Notes: generated by a model from the letters alone, not told the origin. 7,679 nucleotides of DNA from an uncultured Cetobacterium sp. (GCA_900766645.1 CAAFWD010000116.1:1-7679); one strand, 5' to 3'. Counted from the first letter of the stretch, positions 1 through 6,029 are shown. Program-made: numbers and translations.

Positions 1-291
1 AGATTCAACTACCTCATTATAACTACCTTTTGCAGATATATAAGAAGCTTCATATAAATCATCATCTAATTTAAACAGTGGTTGATCCACTTTTACTTTT
101 TCTCCATCTTTTACATAAATTTTTTCAACTTCTCCTGAAACCTTACTATAAACTGGAACTATTTGGTACTCTAAAAATGCTCTTGAAGAATATGGAATAT
201 TCAATTGGACTAAGGCTACAACTATTAACGAAAGAATAAAACCTATTATTAAAACTCCATATATAATTAAACTTTTCTTTTTATAATTCAT
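1..291 (-). CDS. HlyD/EmrA-family membrane fusion (efflux adaptor) protein, N-terminal part
   Basis: This is the start of a periplasmic adaptor that would link an inner-membrane transporter to export across the envelope; the C-terminal part lies outside the window. The ATG at 291-289 is preceded by a GGAG ribosome site about 6 bases upstream, and 97 codons stay open to the edge. Residues 1-7 are basic (MNYKKKS) and residues 8-29 form one hydrophobic membrane anchor. From about residue 42 there is a biotinyl/lipoyl-like half-motif, VYSKVSGEVEKIYVKDGEKV, followed by DQPLFKLDD, the hallmark of HlyD/EmrA/AcrA adaptors. The sequence then enters what should be the coiled-coil hairpin. The gene is divergent from dacB, and a perfect palindrome lies over its presumed transcription start. 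The transporter partner is not visible, so the substrate is unknown. The family call is secure; EmrA-like versus ABC-linked HlyD cannot be decided. Confidence 0.85.
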   Translation of the reverse strand, partial: MNYKKKSLIIYGVLIIGFILSLIVVALVQLNIPYSSRAFLEYQIVPVYSKVSGEVEKIYVKDGEKVKVDQPLFKLDDDLYEASYISAKGSYNEVVES

Positions 292-310
292 TTTAATCTC
301 CTAACTTTAT

Positions 311-336
311 AAATTAGTTTCCTGGGAAACTAATTT
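311..336. promoter_or_regulatory. Perfect 12-2-12 palindrome, likely repressor operator
   Basis: AAATTAGTTTCC (311-322) and GGAAACTAATTT (325-336) are exact reverse complements separated by TG. The site begins only 2 bases downstream of the TATAAT of the divergent efflux-adaptor promoter and covers its likely start point. It is not followed by a T-run in either transcribed direction, so it is a poor terminator. Its size and symmetry suit a dimeric MarR- or TetR-type repressor, which commonly controls efflux genes. The identity of the regulator is an inference; none is encoded in this window. Confidence 0.6.
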
Positions 337-338
337 AA

Positions 339-367
339 ATTATACAATATTTTTTATATTTATACAA
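339..367 (-). promoter_or_regulatory. Candidate promoter of the HlyD-family gene
   Basis: On the minus strand a consensus -10 TATAAT (344-339) lies 17 bases downstream of a partial -35 TTGTAT (367-362). The predicted transcription start, near 332, falls inside the 311-336 palindrome. That leaves a leader of roughly 40 bases before the ATG at 291. The call rests only on hexamer match and spacing. Confidence 0.5.
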
Positions 368-387
368 TAAATAATTTTTTTACTTTT

Positions 388-415
388 TTGCTATTTTAAG
401 AAAAAATGATATTAT
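388..415 (+). promoter_or_regulatory. Candidate extended -10 promoter of dacB
   Basis: TTGCTA (388-393) is followed after 16 bases by TATTAT (410-415), with TGA directly before the -10, giving an extended -10 element. Transcription would start near 422. This is downstream of the alternative ATG at 416, which argues that the real start codon is the ATG at 449. Confidence 0.5.
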
Positions 416-448
416 ATGTTAGTTATCAATATTAAAACGAGGTGTTAT

Positions 449-2032
449 ATGAAAAAAAGAGCTTTCTTATGTGTTGCATTGGCTTCAATTCTACTAAGTA
501 GTTGTAGTAGCAATCAACATCCACAAAAAAATATTATTCCAACAATAGTTTCCATTCCTGAAGAAACTCCTGTTGAAATTCCAATACAACAACCAGTTCT
601 TCCTACAGAAAACTCTATTGTAGAAGTTCAACCAATACCAGTAACTTCCACTCCCATAGTAACTGTTGAAAAAAAGAAAAAATCTACACCTATTGAAAAC
701 TTTGCAAACTCAGAATTGTTAAAATATAGTAATCTAAGTTTCTATGCTGTTGATTTAGATAATGATAAAGTTGTTGGAGATTATAGAGGAGAAAATATTG
801 TTGTCCCAGCTTCTGTTATGAAGATTATTACTTCTGCCACAGCTTTAGAAGTTTTTGGTGCTAATAAAAGATTAGAAACAAAACTTGTTTCTGATGGTAA
901 AATAGATGCTAATAAAGTTCTACATGGAAATCTATATATAATAGGTGGAGGAGATCCTACTTTAGGATCTGATGGTATCGATAAAACAAATGAAGGTAGA
1001 GAAAAGTTTTTAAAAGATTGGGCAATAGCTATAAAAAAAGCCGGTATTCACTCTGTTCAAGGAGATATTATTGTTATTGATGATCTTTTTGGATACCAAG
1101 GAATTCCTGAAAGTTGGCTTTGGGAAGATATGGGAACAAACTATGCCCCTGGAGTTTATGGTATAAGTGTTTTTGATAACCTTTATACTCTTTACTTAAC
1201 TTCTGGAGCTCCAGGAACTAAACCACAAATAAAAAGTGTCAAACCAAAGGTTAAAGGATTAAATTTTAATAATCAAAGTGTTGTTTCTAGAACTGGAAGA
1301 AAAAAAGTATTTGTTAGAGGAATTCCTTTAGACAATGATAGAGTTATTCTTGGAGAAATTCCTGCTAATCAAAAAACTGTTACAGTTAAAAGTGATATTC
1401 CAAATCCTGGATTATTCCTCGGACAATATTTTAAAGATTATCTAAAAAATAATGGTGTTATTGTTAAAGGAGATGTTAAAACATCTAAAACTACAAATAA
1501 AAAACCAAAAAATCCAAAAGTTTTATACGTTACAAAATCAGCTCCTATGTCTGAAATTGTAGATGTTTTACTTACTAGAAGTGACAATCACTACACTGAA
1601 ACTCTTTTTCAACTACTTAGACAAACTAAAAATATAAATATCATTGACTACTGGAAAGAAAAAGGGATTGATGTGTCGTCTTTAGTTATGAAAGATGGAA
1701 GTGGATTATCTAGAAGTGATTATCTATCTGCTAAACTATTAGTTGATATTTTAAGTTATATGGATAAAAACTCATTAAACAATAGCGGAGTAAATTACGA
1801 AAGTTTATTCCCAACTGCTGGAAAAGAAGGAACTGTTTCTGACTTCCTAATGAAAAAACCTATAAATGCTAAGATTAAAAGTGGAAGTATGAGTGGAATT
1901 CAATCTTATGCTGGATATGTAAATAAAAATGGAAAAAGATATGCTTTTGCAATAACTGTTAATCATTGGGATGGTAAACGTTCTCAACTGAAAAAAGATA
2001 TGGAGAATTTAATTTTAAATACTTTCAATTAA
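449..2032 (+). CDS. dacB: Lipoprotein D-alanyl-D-alanine carboxypeptidase/endopeptidase, PBP4 type (peptidase S13)
   Basis: A penicillin-binding protein of 527 residues that should trim terminal D-Ala from, or cut cross-links in, peptidoglycan peptides outside the inner membrane. The ATG at 449 has a GAGG site 6 bases upstream. The in-frame ATG at 416 lies before the predicted transcription start and would spoil the signal peptide. Residues 1-19 form a lipoprotein signal ending in lipobox LSSC (Cys19); Ser at +2 does not suggest inner-membrane retention. Residues 30-80 are a Pro/Thr/Val-rich linker ending in a KKKK patch, probably a tether. The serine-enzyme motifs are all present: SVMK at 122-125, SDN at 378-380, and KSG at 477-479 where KTG is usual. 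GGGDPTLG (167-173) and ENIVVPASVMK are typical of the S13 family. A strong terminator follows, so the gene is probably monocistronic. In fusobacteria the peptide cross-link uses meso-lanthionine, which would be its substrate context if the taxon guess is right. Confidence 0.9.
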   Translation: MKKRAFLCVALASILLSSCSSNQHPQKNIIPTIVSIPEETPVEIPIQQPVLPTENSIVEVQPIPVTSTPIVTVEKKKKSTPIENFANSELLKYSNLSFYAVDLDNDKVVGDYRGENIVVPASVMKIITSATALEVFGANKRLETKLVSDGKIDANKVLHGNLYIIGGGDPTLGSDGIDKTNEGREKFLKDWAIAIKKAGIHSVQGDIIVIDDLFGYQGIPESWLWEDMGTNYAPGVYGISVFDNLYTLYLTSGAPGTKPQIKSVKPKVKGLNFNNQSVVSRTGRKKVFVRGIPLDNDRVILGEIPANQKTVTVKSDIPNPGLFLGQYFKDYLKNNGVIVKGDVKTSKTTNKKPKNPKVLYVTKSAPMSEIVDVLLTRSDNHYTETLFQLLRQTKNINIIDYWKEKGIDVSSLVMKDGSGLSRSDYLSAKLLVDILSYMDKNSLNNSGVNYESLFPTAGKEGTVSDFLMKKPINAKIKSGSMSGIQSYAGYVNKNGKRYAFAITVNHWDGKRSQLKKDMENLILNTFN

Positions 2033-2053
2033 AAATTTATAGTTTCATAGTTT

Positions 2054-2083
2054 AAAAAGAGCTAACTTTTTTAGCTCTTTTTT
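2054..2083 (+). terminator. Rho-independent terminator of dacB
   Basis: AAAAAGAGCTAA (2054-2065) pairs perfectly with TTAGCTCTTTTT (2071-2082) around the loop CTTTT, and the descending arm ends in a T-run. It begins 22 bases after the dacB stop codon. The A-run on the ascending arm gives it possible activity on the opposite strand too. Confidence 0.85.
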
Positions 2084-2262
2084 ATAATTTCTAAATTTTT
2101 ATATTTTTTATCAATTTTGCTGTTCTTAAATTGCTCATTTTCCCCTTCTATTTTTATATATTTTATAACAAAAAATATATAAAAAAATTGACCATATCTT
2201 CTTTTTATTTCCCTTTAATTTCAATATATTTTTTAATTTTTTTGAATTAAAAGCCAATTTTT

Positions 2263-2277
2263 GTACTTTTTATAAAA
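2263..2277 (+). repeat. 15-base direct repeat, copy 1
   Basis: GTACTTTTTATAAAA occurs here and again, identically, at 2320-2334, with starts 57 bases apart. The two copies flank the palindrome at 2278-2292, and copy 1 is directly adjacent to it. The GTAC start is distinctive in a region that is nearly all A/T. Confidence 0.7.
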
Positions 2278-2292
2278 GTTAATATTATTAAC
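2278..2292. promoter_or_regulatory. 15-base palindrome GTTAATA-T-TATTAAC
   Basis: The two 7-base arms are exact reverse complements around a single T. The site overlaps the possible upstream -10 at 2283-2288 and sits between the two direct-repeat copies. It resembles a Rex-type redox operator (GTTAA and TTAAC half-sites), a regulator often linked to alcohol dehydrogenases, but the spacer is 5 instead of the usual 4. A Rex assignment is therefore not supported. Confidence 0.35.
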
Positions 2293-2319
2293 ATTTTTTG
2301 ATCAATTTTTGAAATAATA

Positions 2320-2334
2320 GTACTTTTTATAAAA
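2320..2334 (+). repeat. 15-base direct repeat, copy 2
   Basis: This is identical to 2263-2277. It lies just before the TTGCTT -35 candidate at 2341, at the usual place for an activator site or upstream promoter element. Confidence 0.7.
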
Positions 2335-2340
2335 AAATAG

Positions 2341-2378
2341 TTGCTTATTAAAACGTTTTTTGTTACTATACTAGTATA
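2341..2378 (+). promoter_or_regulatory. Candidate promoter of the alcohol dehydrogenase gene with overlapping 12-base palindrome
   Basis: TTGCTT (2341-2346) is followed after 17 bases by TACTAT (2364-2369), with TGT directly upstream forming an extended -10. The architecture matches the dacB promoter candidate. The perfect palindrome TATACTAGTATA (2367-2378) covers the end of the -10 and the expected start point near 2376, so a protein bound there could block initiation. The leader would be about 27 bases and includes the GGAGG site at 2391-2395. Confidence 0.45.
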
Positions 2379-2402
2379 TCGAATACATGCGGAGGTTTAC
2401 TT

Positions 2403-3551
2403 ATGACTTATAATTTTTTTATGCCGTCAGTTTCATACATGGGGATCGGATCTATTAAAGATCTTGGATCAGAAATTACATCAAGAGGTTTAAAAAATTG
2501 TTTAATTGTAACTGACAAGATTTTAGTTGATATCGGTTTAATCGATTCTTTAACAACAATGTTAAAAAATAATAATATTGAATTTACTATTTTCGATGAA
2601 ACAAAACCTAATCCAACAGTTACTAATGTAAATGATGGACTTAAAATGCTAAAAGATAATAATTGTGATTTTGTTATATCTTTTGGTGGGGGTTCACCGC
2701 ACGATGCAGCAAAGGGAATTGCTCTTTTAGCAACAAATGGTGGGTGTATTAAAGACTATGAAGGTGTGGATAAATCTAAATTCCCACAAATGCCTTTAAT
2801 AGCTATTAATACAACTGCTGGAACAGCATCTGAAATGACTAGATTCTGCATCATTACCGATGAAGAAAGATATGTTAAAATGGCAATTGTTGATAAAAAT
2901 GTAACTCCTATTATTGCAGTTAATGATCCTGAACTTATGGTTGCTATGCCAAAAAGTCTTACTGCTGCAACTGGAATGGATGCACTAACTCATGCAATTG
3001 AAGCTTATGTGTCAACTATTGCAACACCTATAACTGATGCTTGTGCTGAAAAAGCTATTGAATTAATTGGAAAATATTTGAGAACTGCTGTTGAAAATGG
3101 AAACGATATAGATGCTAGAGATATGATGGCTTATGCTGAATATCTTGCTGGCATGGCATTTAATAATGCATCACTTGGTTATGTTCATGCTATGGCTCAT
3201 CAGTTAGGTGGATTCTATGATCTTCCTCATGGAGTTTGTAACGCTATTTTATTACCTCATGTTGTTAAATACAACAGCGATGTTTCTTATGATAAGTTAA
3301 GAAAAGTTGCTATATTACTTGGAGTTAATCCTCATGATATAAAGGATAATAATGCTGCTGAGTTAGCTATTTATGAAATAAAGAAATTATCAAAAGATAT
3401 TGGAATTCCTAGTGGAATAAAAGAACTAGGTGCTAAAGAGGAAGACTTTGAAACTTTAGCTACAAATGCTTTAAAAGATGCTTGTGGACTTACAAATCCT
3501 AAACAAGCTACTTTAGATGAAATTATCAATATCTATAAAAATGCCCTTTAA
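2403..3551 (+). CDS. Iron-containing alcohol dehydrogenase, 1,3-propanediol dehydrogenase (DhaT)/FucO-like
   Basis: A cytosolic group III alcohol dehydrogenase of 382 residues, the normal family length, reversibly reducing an aldehyde to an alcohol with a nicotinamide cofactor. The N-terminal Rossmann-like half carries GGGSPHDAAKG (96-105), the cofactor pyrophosphate loop, and VTDK with Asp38, typical of NAD preference. NTTAGTASEMTR (136-147) follows. The four metal ligands are in place: Asp193 and His197 in GMDALTHAIE, His262 in GYVHAMAHQLGG, and His276 in LPHGVCNA. The block MAFNNASLGYVHAMAHQLGG closely resembles 1,3-propanediol dehydrogenases. Glycerol-derived 3-hydroxypropionaldehyde is one possible substrate, but butanol- and ethanol-type enzymes share these motifs and no glycerol dehydratase is nearby. 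GGAGG lies 7 bases before the ATG. Its own long leader and terminator suggest single-gene control, perhaps by redox state or substrate. Confidence 0.9.
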   Translation: MTYNFFMPSVSYMGIGSIKDLGSEITSRGLKNCLIVTDKILVDIGLIDSLTTMLKNNNIEFTIFDETKPNPTVTNVNDGLKMLKDNNCDFVISFGGGSPHDAAKGIALLATNGGCIKDYEGVDKSKFPQMPLIAINTTAGTASEMTRFCIITDEERYVKMAIVDKNVTPIIAVNDPELMVAMPKSLTAATGMDALTHAIEAYVSTIATPITDACAEKAIELIGKYLRTAVENGNDIDARDMMAYAEYLAGMAFNNASLGYVHAMAHQLGGFYDLPHGVCNAILLPHVVKYNSDVSYDKLRKVAILLGVNPHDIKDNNAAELAIYEIKKLSKDIGIPSGIKELGAKEEDFETLATNALKDACGLTNPKQATLDEIINIYKNAL

Positions 3552-3569
3552 TCTACATAATAAGCATAT

Positions 3570-3603
3570 ATAAAAAAGCTAGCTCTCGGGCTAGCTTTTT
3601 TAT
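3570..3603 (+). terminator. Rho-independent terminator of the alcohol dehydrogenase gene
   Basis: AAAAAAGCTAGC (3572-3583) pairs exactly with GCTAGCTTTTTT (3590-3601) around the loop TCTCGG, with two further A-T pairs below. The T-run follows immediately. It starts about 19 bases after the stop codon. The near-symmetric A/T runs allow it to work in both directions. Confidence 0.9.
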
Positions 3604-3620
3604 TATTTATAATAATATAT

Positions 3621-3648
3621 TTTAAACTTTTACTTATTGGTATATAAT
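3621..3648 (+). promoter_or_regulatory. Candidate promoter of the channel gene
   Basis: TTTAAA (3621-3626) is followed after 16 bases by a consensus TATAAT (3643-3648). Transcription would begin near 3655, leaving about 30 bases of leader with GGAGG at 3672-3676. This position excludes the upstream in-frame TTG at 3637 as the start codon. Confidence 0.5.
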
Positions 3649-3684
3649 ACAGACATAAAAAGAATTTATTCGGAGGCGGATTTT

Positions 3685-4620
3685 ATGAAAAATCTTTTTA
3701 ATTTACTAAAAACCTTTAAAGAAAAATGCAATCTATTACGTAACAGATTGTGTAACCTAAAAAAAAGGGAGATTCGGAGTGTATCATTTTTTATATCACT
3801 TTTTTTAACTGCTTTAGAATTTTATAGGCTTAATGTTGTTTGGGATTCTAAAGAATTTGTTTTAAGTACAAGTATTATGGTTTTCTCATCTTTTATTATG
3901 ATATATCCATGTATATATTTTTTTAGACTTAGATTTAAAAAATTTCTAAGTAATCACATTTTCTTTTCCATGGGACTTATGGTTTATTTTACATTTTTAA
4001 TCCCAATATTAGGAGAGATTAATGATTCCTTGTTATCTATTTTCTTAAATGAAATTCTTATTAAACTTTTACATATAATAACTATTTTTGTTTCAATGCT
4101 TCTTATTATGCTGATTGTTTCGAGACAGTTTATTATGCTTATCTATAAAAAAAGAAAAATTGCCGGAGTAGATATTGTTACAACATTTTTAACTTATTTG
4201 ATATTAGGAATATCTTTTGGATCTTTCTATTATGTTGCTAACTTAATGGCTAGCAAAAATCTTTTTATTGGAGTTTTAAAACCTACAACTTTTAATTTTA
4301 GTAATTATTTAAATTACATCTATATAAGTTTAGGAAATCTTACAACTGTTGGAACAGGAAGTATTTCAACTATAAATCCGTATATAAGAATTATTAATGT
4401 TTTAGAAACTATTTTAGGAATATTTTTAACAAGTTTCTCTCTTGGATTTATTTTTTCTGTTCTTGGATCAAACCAAACTTCAGATGTTCCTGATCAAGTT
4501 AATGAAGAAAATCCAAATATTTTTGAAGAAAGTGTTTTTATTACTTTTTATAAATATGTAAAAGAAAATATTAAACAGTTAAAAATAGATATGGATAAAA
4601 TTGAAAATACCAAGTATTAA
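3685..4620 (+). CDS. Pore-loop (potassium-type) ion channel, six membrane segments, atypical TVGTG filter
   Basis: A 311-residue membrane protein ending in a two-helix pore domain. GGAGG sits 8 bases before the ATG at 3685. Hydrophobic segments lie at about 33-48, 60-80, 92-110, 126-155, 163-187 and 235-260, with a pore helix and filter at about 208-225. The filter NLTTVGTGS has T221-V222-G223-T224-G225, where potassium channels normally carry TVGYG or TVGFG. The fourth segment lacks the regular Arg/Lys spacing of a voltage sensor. The basic cluster RLRFKK (81-86) lies between segments 2 and 3. The C-terminal tail of about 50 residues is charged and too short for an RCK/TrkA-N nucleotide-binding domain, so the gating signal is unknown. 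Potassium or mixed cation flow across the inner membrane is the likely role. No terminator separates it from mscS 88 bases downstream, so co-transcription is likely. Confidence 0.75.
   Translation: MKNLFNLLKTFKEKCNLLRNRLCNLKKREIRSVSFFISLFLTALEFYRLNVVWDSKEFVLSTSIMVFSSFIMIYPCIYFFRLRFKKFLSNHIFFSMGLMVYFTFLIPILGEINDSLLSIFLNEILIKLLHIITIFVSMLLIMLIVSRQFIMLIYKKRKIAGVDIVTTFLTYLILGISFGSFYYVANLMASKNLFIGVLKPTTFNFSNYLNYIYISLGNLTTVGTGSISTINPYIRIINVLETILGIFLTSFSLGFIFSVLGSNQTSDVPDQVNEENPNIFEESVFITFYKYVKENIKQLKIDMDKIENTKY
3729..3750. repeat. 22-base near-perfect palindrome inside the channel gene
   Basis: Starting with CAATCT and ending with AGATTG around a TTACGTAA centre, the 22 bases pair at 10 of 11 positions; the only mismatch is A3735 with C3744. 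It lies 44 bases after the start codon, over codons 15-22. It could fold in the mRNA or bind a dimeric protein, or it may be chance within coding sequence. Confidence 0.5.
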
Positions 4621-4650
4621 TTTTTTTATTTAAAGTCAATATTAAAAATA

Positions 4651-4673
4651 AAAAGATTTCACTTCAATCTTTT
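4651..4673 (+). other. Small hairpin in the channel-mscS spacer
   Basis: AAAAGATT (4651-4658) and AATCTTTT (4666-4673) form an 8-base stem with the loop TCACTTC. No T-run follows; the next bases are GTAAAAG, so it is not a convincing terminator. It may stabilise or separate the two parts of a shared transcript. No good promoter was found in the 88-base spacer. Confidence 0.35.
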
Positions 4674-4708
4674 GTAAAAGAATTCATAAAGAGTTTTAGG
4701 AGGTCTGT

Positions 4709-5599
4709 ATGGAAGAAAAAGCTTTAATAGAATCTTTAATTCACAAGTTTTATACTTTTTTCTCTAATAAGGATGTTGGAGAATATTTAATTGATGTTTC
4801 AGTTAAATTTGTATTTAGAGTTCTTATATGTTTTATTTTATATAAGATTACTAAAAAATTAGTGGTGTTTTTTTGCAATCGTCTTTCACATCTAGATTCA
4901 ACTAAAAAATTGGACAAATCTTTTGTTAGCTTTTTAATATCTATGACTAAGTTTGCATCCTATGCATTTTTAGTAGTTATTATTCTTAGAATTTTTGGTG
5001 TTAGCTCTGTTTCAATAGCAGCTCTTTCTGGAGGTGCTGGTGTTGGTATAGGTTTTGCAATAAAAGATATTTTATCTAACTTTGCTGGTGGTGCTATTTT
5101 ATTGGCATTCAAACCTTTTAAGGTAGGGGACTTTGTAGAAGTTAATGACATAAGTGGTGAAGTTAGTGCTATCTCTATCTTCTCAACAGAGATGAACTCA
5201 ATTGATCACAAAAAAATATTTGTTCCTAATGGTTCTATTGTTACAAATAAAATTATAAATTATTCTGCAAATAAAGTTAGAAGAGTTGAAATCATCTTTG
5301 GAATTGCATACAAAGATGATTTTAGAAAAGCTATGCATATTTTAAAAGAGATTGCTGAATCACATGATAAAGTTTTACAAAATATTGAAAAAACAATCAG
5401 AGTTAAAAATTTAGGAGATAGCTCAGTTAATATCATGTATAGAGTTTGGTGTAAAAATGAAGATTTCTGGAGTGTTTATTTTGATTCTACAGAACTTGCT
5501 AAAGAGGCTTTTGATAGAGCTGGTATATCTATTCCTTTCCCTCAAATGGATGTTCATTTAAAAAATGATCATACAGATGATGAAGAAAAGGTAGGATAG
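4709..5599 (+). CDS. mscS: Small-conductance mechanosensitive channel, MscS family
   Basis: A 296-residue inner-membrane channel, close to the 286 residues of the E. coli protein, that opens on membrane tension to release solutes after osmotic downshock. The start has AGGAGG 5 bases upstream. Membrane helices lie at about 28-48 and 71-96, followed by the pore-lining Gly/Ala-rich helix from about 98 to 133, which includes LSGGAGVGIGFAIKDILSNF. Then comes the beta domain with PFKVGDFVEV (136-145) and the signature VPNGSIVTNKIINYS (172-186), and an alpha/beta cytosolic cage to the C-terminus. By my hand alignment the positions of the E. coli gate leucines 105 and 109 are Val112 and Phe116. The tail is acidic (DHTDDEE). 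It lies 88 bases behind the pore-loop channel gene, suggesting a joint role in turgor. No terminator was seen between its stop codon and the next promoter. Confidence 0.92.
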   Translation: MEEKALIESLIHKFYTFFSNKDVGEYLIDVSVKFVFRVLICFILYKITKKLVVFFCNRLSHLDSTKKLDKSFVSFLISMTKFASYAFLVVIILRIFGVSSVSIAALSGGAGVGIGFAIKDILSNFAGGAILLAFKPFKVGDFVEVNDISGEVSAISIFSTEMNSIDHKKIFVPNGSIVTNKIINYSANKVRRVEIIFGIAYKDDFRKAMHILKEIAESHDKVLQNIEKTIRVKNLGDSSVNIMYRVWCKNEDFWSVYFDSTELAKEAFDRAGISIPFPQMDVHLKNDHTDDEEKVG

Positions 5600-5603
5600 A
5601 CTC

Positions 5604-5632
5604 TTGACAACTACATAAACTTAATGTATTAT
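5604..5632 (+). promoter_or_regulatory. Strong consensus promoter of the DUF3870 gene
   Basis: A perfect -35 TTGACA (5604-5609) is followed after exactly 17 bases by TATTAT (5627-5632), the best sigma70-type match in the window. It starts 4 bases after the mscS stop codon. Transcription would start near 5639, giving a leader of about 44 bases. The spacer contains the small inverted repeat TACAT/ATGTA (5612-5616 with 5624-5628), which could be a binding site. Confidence 0.75.
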
Positions 5633-5682
5633 TGTAGCAAAGTTAGATTAAATATATTTATGTAAGGGGTACAGTAGTTACA

Positions 5683-5997
5683 ATGTATACAGAAGAAAGT
5701 ATTTATATAACAGGAAGTGCTAGGTCATCTAAAGAAAATTATATATCAAAAAAATATGGAAATTTAGCTGTCTCATTTGTAGTTGATCCCATAAATGATA
5801 AAATTTTAGATGTTGAATTTAGAGTCTCTATGGAGATTACAAACAATTTTTTTAAACATCTTCTCATCAACAAGAACATTCTTGACGAAGAGAGGAACAT
5901 AGAAGAAATGAAAAATCGATATTTTGGAGAATCCGTAAAAGCATTTATTGTTTGCTATAAAAACGCTCTTCAAAATTATAAAAATATAAAAAAATAA
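5683..5997 (+). CDS. DUF3870 domain protein of unknown function
   Basis: A soluble protein of 104 residues with no signal peptide or membrane segment. It fits the small DUF3870 family by its overall pattern. The N-terminal strand ESIYITGSAR is followed by a tract with LAVSFVVDPINDKILDVEFRV, the recurring shape of that family. Next comes FFKHLLINKNILD and a C-terminal helix with RYFGESVKAFIVCYKNAL (79-96). I recognise the family by pattern only; no biochemical role is known to me. The nearest ribosome site, AAGGGG (5664-5669), is 13 bases from the ATG, longer than usual, and no alternative in-frame start codon lies between. The gene has its own consensus promoter and a terminator, so it is a single-gene unit. 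murI starts 122 bases after its stop; a functional link to glutamate racemase is only a guess. Confidence 0.75.
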   Translation: MYTEESIYITGSARSSKENYISKKYGNLAVSFVVDPINDKILDVEFRVSMEITNNFFKHLLINKNILDEERNIEEMKNRYFGESVKAFIVCYKNALQNYKNIKK

Positions 5998-6029
5998 AAC
6001 TCTTATATTACAACTAAAAGACGTAACGT

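Larger units (their letters stand above)
2084..2340. other. Long AT-rich noncoding leader before the alcohol dehydrogenase gene
   Basis: No credible reading frame with a ribosome site was found here on either strand. The stretch is almost purely A/T with T-rich tracts. It contains a perfect 14-base inverted repeat made only of A and T (2151-2164 with 2172-2185, 7-base loop). It also holds a 15-base exact direct repeat and a 15-base palindrome, listed separately. A second, weaker promoter-like pair can be read as TTGTAC (2261-2266), 16 bases, TATTAT (2283-2288). Curved or regulator-binding upstream DNA is a plausible role but is an inference. Confidence 0.5.

Noticed and set aside
416..448. 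Upstream in-frame ATG for dacB
   Set aside because: It overlaps the predicted extended -10 promoter, has no ribosome site and would add 11 residues before a typical lipoprotein signal peptide.
2278..2292. Rex redox operator
   Set aside because: Half-sites GTTAA and TTAAC are separated by 5 bases, not the usual 4, and the outer TT/AA positions do not match well.
3637..3684. Upstream in-frame TTG for the channel gene
   Set aside because: It precedes the TATAAT at 3643-3648, while the ATG at 3685 has GGAGG at 8 bases.
4960..5151. Minus-strand open frame opposite mscS
   Set aside because: It is fully antisense to the conserved MscS pore region, has no family resemblance and no convincing start signal.
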